A stretch of DNA of 64,000 nucleotides from Capsicum annuum (taxonomy: Eukaryota > Streptophyta > Magnoliopsida > Solanales > Solanaceae): contig NC_061117.1 of assembly GCF_002878395.1 (NCBI RefSeq), positions 223,825,614 to 223,889,613 on the forward strand, read 5' to 3'. The translations under genes and the position numbers were made by a program. Every line of letters begins with the position of its first letter. Position 1 is the stretch's first letter. The notes beneath the pieces are model-generated. The model was not told the DNA's origin, did no database searches, and worked only from the letters and a program-made list of their open reading frames with translations. Below are positions 22,029 to 32,279 of the stretch, in pieces.

Positions 22029-24269
22029 TAAGTTCATAAGTTCAATTGCAACAACACATGTGAATATCATGTCATCTATAGCTTCCAGCTGGGGCATACA
22101 CAATCTTATACTTTTCTTATCTTCCATAGATGATACTACAACAACTTGTAGCGTAGATAAGCCCTACATAAAAGAAAATGAGTATATCATCTTAAAAGAT
22201 GCAAATTGATATTTTCAATGACATGACATGACTTTTTTAGTTTTAATTTGTTAACTGTCCTTTTGAAACACCACCCATATGAAACTCACTTAAAGACTAC
22301 TTTCACTGGCCACACTTTTACTTCGGCTTCTACTTTGACTTTCACTATCATTGCTCTCACTATCATGATCACTAAGTATGGAGGATATCAATTTTTTCAT
22401 CTGCATCAGACGCTTCTTGAGCTCTAGAATTGTTCACTGCCCCATTTTCCAACTCACTGCTATCATCTTTTACAGGTAAGACTGGTTGCAGATGACGGTC
22501 AGTCACTGCTAGTTGGTCAAATTTTTCAAGGGCGGAGGACGGCTAACCATGATCTTTAGGAGAACAGTTAGGAGCAACAAACGTCAGCGCAAGGAAATTT
22601 TCAGTAAACACAGAACCGATCATTTCAATCAAAGCACAAATCTTTTTCAGAAAAGTGATTCTCCTATTAAGGACATAATAAGCTAGTGGTGTGGCCCCAA
22701 CAGCACCAACATGGAAGAGATATAACTTAAAGTCTGCAACACCTATAAATAGTCACAGAGTGATACACGAAACATATTACAAAATTCAATCAACAGACTA
22801 AAGCAAAAGAAATTGGGTGACGAACCAAACCAATTCATATACATGCATGGATATTTTCTTAATGAAGAAAGCATGCATATATTGTTCTTTTTAATGTGGA
22901 AGGAGATCTTGTTCTCTTAGGGAAAATAGTTCATCACCACAATACTGAAGATCGTCAAATGAAACAGATATAGAAGTCCAAACGAATATTTTAATCAGAA
23001 ATATTCTCCCCCACCCCCCACAAGGGGGGATGTGCCAAGAAAATACGTACAGATATGATCTATGTATGTTAGCATCATACCATTTAAATTAGAAATCGAA
23101 AGAAAGGACGAATTCAAATTTGTAACATCAAAAACATGTATATGCTCCTAGATTAATCCATCTCAAAATGAAGGGAAAATGTCATGTTTTTTTGTCTAAT
23201 AGTATCACAAACGTCTTCTATGTTTTTCTCCGATCGAAAGTTTCTTTGCTCCTATAAATGTACTTAGGAAGACTTCAATATGATTATTTGTACTAAATGC
23301 ATATCAGATTTATCTCTCCATGACAGATACAATTAGAATTCAAATAGAAAAGACAAAAACAAAATAACAAACAGCCTAAAAAAACTTTTGTACCTTGAAA
23401 GTCAGCATCTACTTCCGGTTTGAAGAAGTATCTTCCTAGAGCTTGATATATAGCAATCTGCCACTAGAAATCAATGTGCGGAGTGTTATAGCTATTGTGT
23501 TATGGACACTTAACAGAATTATAGCAACAACATGTACCATTTACCTTTTTCATAATGGGCCCAATATGCTCGCTGAGTTCGAGAATGTCTCCAACAACTT
23601 TCTCCACTGCCTAAGAACCCACAAAATATTAAAAAGGGAAAAAGAGGAGTCTGATGCAGCATAGAGATATACTTTAAAATTTACCAAGTACTTTATGTCA
23701 AGAAAAGAGCAATACACTAAAGGGAAAAGGACATCTTTGCTCTGAACTTACACTCCACCTCTTACACTACAATGCTAGCTAAATTAAGAAAGGTTTAATT
23801 CCAATTCAGACGCTTACCTTAAGACTAATACCCTTAGACTGGTTCTCCATAAGTAAGGATATCAACATGCTATGCAGATCAGTACACGTTGCGCTTGTAT
23901 GACTTTTACGTCTTACTTTATCCTGTGAAGAACATGTTGTTGCCTTGCTATCCTATTATAAGTTTCAACAATAAAAAAATATTTCTTTACCATCTTGAAA
24001 TTAGGGAAGGAAAAACAAATCAAACAATGTAAGAGAAAAAAAAACAAAAAAGGAAAAAGATTGAAACATCTTATAGGAAATAAATCAAATATAAGGCGTG
24101 CATCCATATATAGTTAATACTAATCTTATACTTACCTGAGACATTATCCAGTCGAATTAAGGTGGTGATGTTCCTCATGTAAAACTGCCAAAATTTGATG
24201 TAAGAAGGTGGAAAGAAATTAAATATTAAAATCCATGAAATCAAACAACAATGACTCCAAACATAAAAG

Positions 24270-24600
24270 AATTTTATACCTTTGTTGTTGTTATAATTGA
24301 AGTGAATCTGAAAAAGAATCATTATTTAACAAAAATTTGTATTATAGAAAAAAAAGAATTTTAACTCAAAGAGATTCCAACTTTAGCATCATTAGCCGAC
24401 AAACTAAATAATTTTTCAAGAATTTTATACCTTGGCTGTTGTTAGAATTGAAGTTAATCTGGAAAAGAACCATTAGTTAACAGAAATTTGAAATACAGAA
24501 AAATAAAAAGAATTTTAAGCCAAAGAAATTTCAACTTTAGCGTCATTAGCCAACGAACTGAATAATAGTGATTTTCTCATAAAGCAAGTTCAGGTACCTT
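24270..24600 (-). repeat. 151-bp tandem unit carrying a mini-exon
   Basis: Two full copies (24270-24420 and 24421-24570) start with 'aattttatacc(t)ttg' and include 'ctttagc(a/g)tcattagcc'. Each holds one 28-bp exon-like segment with AG acceptor and GT donor on the minus strand. A third, more diverged donor and exon ('ttagctttgttgtggtgg') lies at 24598-24626. Confidence 0.75.
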
Positions 24601-24814
24601 TAGCTTTGTTGTGGTGGATGTTTGAACTGACTGATGGATTCTCCATTATAGATTTTGCAATATTAGCTAAATTTGGTGTTGTTGTAAAACAAAATGGCCC
24701 TTTATTACCTAGATGAATTGAAACGTAAGAAACGTTTAGAAAAGAGAATGATAGCAATCAGTGTTTGTTTATTAATTTAATTTAATAATTTAAAGAGAAG
24801 AATGAAAGAAAAAT

Positions 24815-24914
24815 NNNNNNNNNNNNNNNNNNNNNNNNNNNNNNNNNNNNNNNNNNNNNNNNNNNNNNNNNNNNNNNNNNNNNNNNNNNNNNNNNNNNNN
24901 NNNNNNNNNNNNNN
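24815..24914. other. Assembly gap (100 N)
   Basis: 100 undetermined bases inside the presumed first intron of the minus-strand gene. Missing exons here cannot be excluded. Confidence 0.98.
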
Positions 24915-24924
24915 AAACCACCTA

Positions 24925-25365
24925 GTGTTTTTGGTCTCTGTTAGAATTTGAACCTAAGACCTCGTAATTCTCAACCACTTCATAGACCACTAAAAGTTGA
25001 TTTCTCATATAGCTCAATTGGTTGGCTACCTGAAGTTTTACGTTGTTGATGAGTATTCGATTCCTCACATTGTCATCCCCTCCCTTATTTCCCATTCCCC
25101 TATCTCCAATTTCAAGAAAAAAGGTCACTCAACTCAACTAATAGTTTCTTTTTTGATAACCATGGTGTCCAGACAAGCTTTTGCGCACCTTGACTAATTC
25201 CACACGATATTGGCCACCTCCCACCATATACCTACTAGGTAACTCTATCAACCAAACTAGAACAGATGGAAAAAAACCACCAAACTTTTTCCGTCTCTAT
25301 TTGGATTTAAACCTAAGACCTTGTGATTCTCAACCACTTCATAAACCACTAGACGACACCCTTGG
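24925..25365 (+). repeat. Dispersed direct repeat, about 70 bp, two copies
   Basis: The block 'tttgaacctaagacctcg' to 'ctcaaccacttcatagaccac' at 24945-24993 recurs at 25305-25351 as 'tttaaacctaagaccttg' to 'ctcaaccacttcataaaccac'. Both are preceded by an 'aaaccacc...tttttgg/ccgtctct' lead. It is likely the end of a dispersed repeat family. Confidence 0.65.
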
Positions 25366-25416
25366 GTGCCTCAAGTAATAATTACGAGTTATTACCTCAG
25401 AAAGTAACTATTTTTC

Positions 25417-25655
25417 ACTCCCTCTGTCCGCTATACTAAAAATAGCCGTCCAACAATATTTGTCCAGTTTAAAAAACCAATGGATAATTTACCCTTTTCT
25501 ACCCATTCCATGAATAAAATTGAAAATCAAATACTCCCTCTATACAACGATACTTGTCCACTATACGTAAAACATATGTCACAACAATATTTGCCCAGTT
25601 TAAAATATCAATGGATAATTTACTATTTTCTACCCATTCCACTAATAAAATTGAA
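25417..25655. mobile_element. Two tandem MITE-like segments
   Basis: 'ctccctctgtccgctata' at 25420 and 'ctccctctatacaacgat' at 25534 each lead into 'caacaatatttg(t/c)ccagttt' and 'aatggataattta(c)' blocks, about 115 bp apart. The 'ctccctc' start resembles Stowaway-type MITEs. The segments lie in the presumed first intron of the minus-strand gene. Confidence 0.5.
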
Positions 25656-25713
25656 ATCAAACAAAAAAAGTAAAGTTCAACCAAATAGTAAGAATTAGGG
25701 AAAGTGTAGTTAC

Positions 25714-25891
25714 CATGTGAGTTAAACTTCAAAGTTTCAGCAGCAATTTCACTTAGAGGCTTGGAGGATACATAGTTTTTAAGGGCAATATCTACAGCTG
25801 AATTTTTCGGTGAAGCAGATTTCCATTGCTTTGATAATTTACTAGCCGAACGGAACAAAGAACTTTGGGTTTTCGATTTTGAACCGGGCAT
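25714..25891 (-). CDS. First coding exon of the unrecognised minus-strand gene
   Basis: An ATG at 25891 opens 59 codons rich in Ser and Lys (for example SSLFRSASKLSKQWKS and AVDIALKNYVSSKPLSEIAA), followed by a GT donor (codon end 'cacatg|gtaact'). The frame runs on past the donor into AT-rich sequence of different composition, so the splice is the better reading. An ATG two codons upstream (25897) is an alternative start. It is separated from the other exons by TE-derived intron sequence and an assembly gap. Confidence 0.45.
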
Positions 25892-26441
25892 CAGCAATGA
25901 CCCAACTGATTATACATTCTTCTTCTATGTCAAACTGATATTTTCGTGAACAAAAAGCTTCACTCGGGTCTTTACACTGTTCGATGAATAAATTATTTCG
26001 ACATTAATTAATAAGAATACTTAACTTATTTCTAAATTAATATTATTAATTTAGTTAATGAGCTAATGATTAATAATTTTGATTTCAATTGGTAGCTGAA
26101 ATATAATTGTGACCTGCTCCTATTTGCACCATGACAAAACTCTTGTCCTTACATTTAAAAAATGGGTCCATGCTATGTATTAAACAAATTGACAAATTTA
26201 CGCATGCAATATATTTTTAATTATTTTAAATAAATAAAAATATATTTTTTAAAAAAATACATCGAGTTAATTAATCTTTTGATTAAATATTTAGCTAATT
26301 TTATAAAAACGATCAATTGATGCGGTTGATAATTAAATTTTTCTTAAGAAAAATGGTAGCAGAATTTGTCGGTTATTTTTCATATAAAAATATGATTAAA
26401 GAGGATAAATAAATAAAATAAAAGTCTAACCGCATGGTTGC

Positions 26442-26547
26442 AGAAGTATCTTTTGCTTCTTCTTTTTTTTTTTGTTTCTCATTCGATGCTCGGTGTCCGC
26501 ACTGAAACCCCGACTAATCCAAATGGGAGAAGAAGTATCTTTTGCTT
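26442..26547 (-). mobile_element. Truncated SINE copy between 17-bp direct repeats
   Basis: The 17-bp sequence 'agaagtatcttttgctt' occurs at 26442-26458 and 26531-26547. Between them is the 3' end of the same SINE as its neighbour ('tttctcattcgatgctcgg' against 'tttctcattcggtgtttgg'). This looks like a SINE tail duplicated or inserted in tandem. Confidence 0.65.
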
Positions 26548-26740
26548 TTTTTCTGTTTTTTACTTTTTTTTGTTTCTCATTCGGTGTTTGGTGCCCGCAC
26601 TGGAGCTCCGACTAATCCGAATCGTGCGTTGCAGGGTTCATTAAGATGACAGCGCTCCCAACAGAGTTTTCTCCATACCCAGGATCGAACCCTCGACTTC
26701 TGATTAAAGATAAAACAGCATCATCCACTGCACCACAATT
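26548..26740 (-). mobile_element. tRNA-derived SINE (minus)
   Basis: On the minus strand it starts near 'gtggtgcagtggatgatgc', carries the B-box-like 'gagggttcgatcc', and proceeds through 'ggagaaaactctgttggg' to 'gagctccagtgcgggcacc' and an A-rich end. These features fit a tRNA-related SINE. The direct repeat at 26531 flanks its 3' end. Confidence 0.7.
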
Positions 26741-27091
26741 CATGTTGGTCTGTTTTTCACTTTCTACTCATTGTTATAGTGAAGAAATATCAATTAGTGA
26801 ATTCTAGTATAAGGAAAGGGGAATAGTATTTACTCTTTTTGGAAACCCATGTGAGTTCCTTTTTTATTTTTACTTATATTGGCAGACAATTTATTTTAAA
26901 ATATTGGACTCTTTTTTCTTTTCTTGTTTGGATAAGCGACATAGTTGAAGTTTCTTACGGTAATCGGTAATGTTAGCTTCATTTTATTTAAAGATCGCAA
27001 GTTTAAACAGTGAAAATAAATTTTTATAGAAATGTAAGGTAAGATTGCGTCCGATTACCTTATTGTTCAATTCTTTTCCTGCCCTTGTATA

Positions 27092-27614
27092 TAGGGGTTA
27101 GTGTTCGATATTCGATTCAGTATTTTAAAATTTGGATTCAGTAATCGATAATTGAAAGTTGATACTAAATATCATATTTTAAATTTTGGTTCGATAATCA
27201 GTAAATTAAAATTTGATTTGATATGGTATTTTGGTAATACCATCTTCTTATTGCGTTCTAACTAAATTTTTAAAAATCAAACTACTCACTGTGAAGCCAA
27301 TTATAAATGTATTCAAACAAATAAGGTTGGAGTTTTTGGCTAATGTTATTGTAAAGTAGAAGTGAAGAACGGAGGGATAGATCTTTTGACCCTTAACCTT
27401 TAGGCTTCTTACATGGGTGAACCTTTATTTAATAAATAATTCGATATTCGATAAATACCAAATACCAAATGGTATCAATATTTTGTACCAAATTCAAACT
27501 AGAGTTTCATAATTTTAAAATTGTACTCTCAAATACCAAATTACCGAGTACCGAATATCAAATTTTTTGATTCAGTTCAGTAATTCGATTTTTAATATTT
27601 TATGTCCAGCCCTA
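27092..27614. mobile_element. hAT-like MITE
   Basis: It begins 'taggggttagtg' and ends 'gtccagcccta'. The flanks are an 8-bp target duplication with one mismatch, 'cttgtata' (27084-27091) and 'cttgcata' (27615-27622), as expected for hAT elements. The interior is AT-rich with many 'cgatattcga'/'taccaaat' motifs and no transposase. Length 523 bp. Confidence 0.72.
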
Positions 27615-28143
27615 CTTGCATATAACGAAAGATTTAATGCACCGAGCTGTCCCATTTAAATAGTATAGGTTCAAAATAAAATTGAAATTGGCAATTCAGC
27701 CAAAAAAAAAAAACCATGGATTAACACTATGACTACATAGACAACAAATTATCAATAATAATGGATTCACTCTGATTCAATAACTCTTTTCACTTTTATG
27801 CTACAAAAAGTTGTTGGTGAGAGTTTAAGTTTGATGAATTTGTCAATTTAAAGTTCTTTACATCCAGTTCAAGGACTTTGAAATTATTCAAAGTATAAAG
27901 TTTTGCCAATATTTTACTCTTTCAGTCGAGAGTGGAGCTAGGAGGGGGTTTATTCGAACTCTTTTTATCGAAGAATTTACAATAAATATATAAGGTTAAA
28001 TTTGAAAATTTTAAGCGAATTCTTATGTGTTTATTTTTAAAATATTTTAAATCTCTTAATACAAATTTATAGCTCCCCACTGCTTTCATTCCGACATGTA
28101 CGCAAGAAACTGTATATAAGTATGCGTGCAAGACAAAATTACA

Positions 28144-28178
<35 letters not shown>

Positions 28179-28188
28179 GTATATAATG
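28144..28188. repeat. (AT)n microsatellite
   Basis: Two AT runs of about 10 units, interrupted by 'acat' and 'gtat'. Confidence 0.9.
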
Positions 28189-28199
28189 GTCAAATCGTA

Positions 28200-31100
28200 T
28201 AAATATTTGAGTTATTGTTTACCCTTAATTAAATGACGCGTTGGATTGATCACAATGATAAGATTGTAAGAAGTGGATTGTGAGAAACGTATTTTATAAC
28301 TTATGAAAAAAATAATACATGAATATGTTGTCTCTCTAATAGCTATCAAACAATCTCTAATTACTACTCAAAAATGCTTTTAAATTGTCCAAACACATTG
28401 TCAGACTTCTCAACTTGATACGAACTTTCACTTTGACATCTAAAATGGACAACATTCACTTTAAAATGAGTTGGCATAAATTAATTGGTCATTTAATTCA
28501 CGTCAGAGCGAGTGCACTCCATGCACCAGATCTGATGCAAAAGGGTGTCAAAGTAACACAGTTTATAACTACTTTAAGTGCTTAAAATAAACAACGCCCA
28601 CTTTAAATAGCAAAGTAAAATAGCATGTCAAGTTAAGAAATCTGTCGATATATTTGGCCTTTTAATTTTATAGTCAAACACAAATTACTTTCAACCAAAA
28701 ATATTATTGTTGAAAAATACTTTTGTAAAATAAGTTAATTTTAAAATCTTGAAAGTGAAAACTTATTATGTAGTTGTGGTTATTGTTTACCCCTCCCCAA
28801 GAGCTCCCCTGTATGACTCTTGAAATTGAAGGGTGCGTACCATGAGCAATCCTTCTAGTTTTATGTGCACTATTTCATAAATATGTGAAGTAAAAATTTA
28901 AAAGTAAAATTTATGATTTAAAATTCACTTAAATTAATATTGAAATTTATAAAATACATACAACGTTTAGATTTAAAAAAAGAAAAATTAATTATTTTTA
29001 TCAAAAATATTTTAGAACTTTGAATTAAACAATTCAAAACTCTATATTAATAAATGAAATTTTATAACAACATTCAAGTTAATATATTGCATTTAAATGG
29101 CTAATATCTTTGTTAACTAGAATTAATGTTTACTTTTATAAATAATTATGTTACCATGTAAACTTAAGGGTCTTAAGATTTAAGAAGAAGAAAAAAAAAA
29201 GAAACTCCAATTTTTGTATGTGTATTTATTTAAGGTCTCTTATTAAAATTTAGTTATTAAGATGCATTACAGTTGTCAAAATATTGAGCCGTAAAACAAA
29301 CGTTTTATTATTCTTAACCTTGAACCATCCCTGATCTCGACTTTCTAAGATTTTAGTATCTCATTGCATATACAAGCTCTATATTCATCAAATGCAAATT
29401 TATCAGTACCATCAGATAGAGAAAAGTGGAAGACACGTTCTTCTATTTTATATTCATTTTAAACTTTAGATCAATTTAATCATCGTGGAAATGACTTTTT
29501 TTGGTACTTAAAGACAAATTTTTTACTTCCTTTTTCGTGATATTTCTTTTTGCTCCACTGATCTGATGCATTTTTTTTATATTTGATAACTGTTCGAACA
29601 TTCAATACATTTTACACATAACTTTTATCACGCCTTTCTTCCGAATCAATCAAATCAAAATTTGAATCAATAATCATAAGAATTACTTCTATTATAATAA
29701 GTGTGAAGAAGCAAACACCTCTTCGTCGATATGCCTGCTTTCGATCGAATTATTGTATTACCTCTAATTAATTATTATAAGTAATTTACGTATTAGAAAA
29801 TCAATAAGTAATATTTAATTATTTTTTTAAAGTAAAATGGACATTTATGACGTATCTGTTTCAACTTCTTCAACCATGATTTTACTGTATCACCTCTAAT
29901 TAATTATTACGAGTTATCTCCGTATTTAAAAATCCATAATATTTAATAAAAAATAAAATAGACATTTATGACATGTCTGATTCAGCTGCTTCAACCGTAA
30001 TTTTGCTATATCATCTCTAATTAATTATTATAAGTCATTTAAAAAATAAAAAGTTAATAATATTTGATAAAAAATGGTAAAACAAACATAAAATGATAAA
30101 TTAACTCTTGATGTTTTAAATTAATTTGACGTTTTATATAAGGCCAACTTAATTTTTTTCATAAGTATTTTTTATAGCAATTTTGCTATAACACTTCTAA
30201 TTAGTTATTATAAATCGTTTAAGACATGTCTGACTCGTTGATTCAATTGTGATTTTACTATATTACCCCTAATTGATTATTATGACCATCTAAGCACTGT
30301 ACCACATAAACTGGAATAGAAGAAAAATATTATAAATCGGAATAAATAAAAACTTAAATTATTTTTAAAACGTAATTAACAATCAATGCCACAAAAGTTT
30401 GAATAAGGAGAGTAATATATATTATTTAAAAATTACATAAAAAATATTATAAATTACAATAGTAACAATTTAAATATCTAAAAAAAATAATTTGTTATGT
30501 ATTTCAAAAAAAAATACGTAAAAAATATTATAAACCACAATAATTAACAACTTGAAAAATTTAAAAGATATAAAACATTTGGCTGACTATCGAAGTTATA
30601 TTTGTGTCACTTAAATTGGAATAGGCAAAAAAGTATTATAGAGAAGAATAACTAGATTATTTTAAAAATATAATTGACGATAAATGCCGCAAAATTTTGG
30701 ACAAGGAGAGTAACATATATTATTTGAAAATTATATAAGAAGTATTATAACTTACAATAGTTAACAATTTTATGTTTGATTATCTAAATTCTATTTGAGT
30801 CACATAAATTGAGACAAAAAAAATTATATATATTCACGGATCCTTAGATATCTGGTATGTAGATAATTTTTTTTTTCTTATAATCATGTTGTCCAAGTCA
30901 GTTTGCGCATACCTATCATAGTTTTCATGTTTGTTCAAGAAAGTTGGAGAGTCTCTTCACTATTGCTCTAACACACTAGCATTGTCTTAAGTAGAATAAA
31001 CAAAACATGATGTTGTACCAATATGATGGTATTTATTATAATGTACAGGCCATAGCCCTATCTCAGCTTAAGAAAAAATAATCCGGCCAGAAATAAAAAG

Positions 31101-31330
31101 TAAAAAGAAGTACAAGAATAATATATAAAACGAACGACTATCTATCCTGATTGTAATCAATGTCAGGATTCAACATTCTTTTTTAATACTTAAAAAGAGA
31201 GTAAGCTGAACAAGAGTAAATACTCGAGTTGAAATGAGAATATTTGAAACGAGAGTGTAGAGCGAGTTGAAACATACTCACAACAAGAAACTACTTAAAT
31301 AATAAAAAAAAATTATGTAGATCGTTAGAC
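28200..31330. other. AT-rich intergenic region
   Basis: I see no gene here. Between about 29740 and 30280 a dispersed repeat recurs about every 120 bp: 'tttta/gctatatcacctctaattaattatta'. It also appears near 57700 and in reverse near 60940. The remainder is low-complexity AT-rich sequence. Confidence 0.6.
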
Positions 31331-32225
31331 ACCAGGCGATTTACAAATCGCTGGCCGCCGCCGCCAGCGTTTTTATCCCCTTTGATTTCTTTTCAAATCA
31401 AGTGTTTCCTTTACAAGTTTTGCTCAAAAAAATTAGCCCTTTTGACTCTCCACTCCATATGACTTCGTACCAAACCCCTTCCTTATCGACTTCTCTACAA
31501 CTCGCTCCTGCCAAGTGTCATCTTATAATTCGTCCATCTGTCCAGCCCAGATTCCACCATGTACAGTCATATATTGACAATAATGGACAAAGAATTTAGA
31601 TTTAATTAAATTCTAGAAAAGAATTTGTTAAAAATGACGTGTGGAGAATGATTCTAAACTAGTCCGGCCAAGTTTCAAGAATCCAATTCACTTTAGAAAA
31701 ACATATTAGTAATAAATGTACACTATTGCTTATTATAAATTGTAAATAATAACATAGAAAACAAAGCATATTACTTTATTATTATATGTTAAAATACAAC
31801 ATTTAAGTATATTAATGTACTTAAGTTAAAAATGAAGATCTCTTACGTGTGAAATGTGAAGATCTTAGGTCTAGCAAAATATTCTCATCAGAATGTAAGG
31901 TCGAGTTCAGATAAATCTAATACTTTCGACAAATAGCATACATTTATTACGTGAAAAAAGTGAATTGAAAGTGTAACAAATAGTGTATATGAATCCATAA
32001 TTTTAAAAAAATACGAGTTTAGTACTAATAACGTTAAATTCTGAATCCGCTCCCGACTATAATATTGTCATGATAAGAACTAAGAAAGCTATCATTGTCC
32101 TGCCGGAATTGCCAATACCAACAAGCATTGTTAAGTTAAGGCTAACAACAAACAAGCCGGCAAATATAAACTTATTGCATATTCTCATTAGCTAATAATC
32201 CAATTGGCATTGGTCATTTCCATGT

Positions 32226-32233
32226 TATAAAAA
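32226..32233 (+). promoter_or_regulatory. Candidate TATA box of the ABC transporter gene
   Basis: 'tataaaaa' lies 47 bp before the start codon at 32280, with a 'ccaattgg' CAAT-like motif about 25 bp upstream of it. This would give a short leader of roughly 20-25 bases. Confidence 0.5.
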
Positions 32234-32279
32234 CCAATATGATTATAGAGTTATTTTGTGTGTGTTTTGTAAGAAAATA

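Larger units (their letters stand above)
22290..25891 (-). pseudogene. Unrecognised multi-exon gene, probably decayed
   Basis: Minus-strand exons with consensus splice sites can be followed. First exon: 25891-25714, starting MPGSKSKTQSSLF. Mini-exons: 24458-24431 and 24307-24280 (28 bp each). Then 24184-24136; 23922-23818 (35 codons, DKVRRKSHTS...); 23610-23545 (22 codons, AVEKVVGDILELSEHIGP); 23457-23394 (IAIYQALGRYFFKPEVDADFQ without its last residue split); and a last exon from 22733. The last four join in one frame. The last exon has an in-frame TAG at 22543-22545 after the phrase CSPKDHG. The frame then reads on through an acidic stretch, shifts by one near 22385, and ends in a Ser-rich acidic tail with a stop at 22290. 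The 49-bp exon does not join the 105-bp exon in an open frame. I cannot name the family. The disruptions suggest a pseudogene; assembly errors beside the gap are the alternative. Confidence 0.5.

Noticed and set aside
21756..22127. 123-codon minus-strand frame with repeated Trp/Gly residues
   Set aside because: Most of it is translated MITE sequence with 'accatgg' motifs. Only the first 30 codons outside the MITE might be host-derived.
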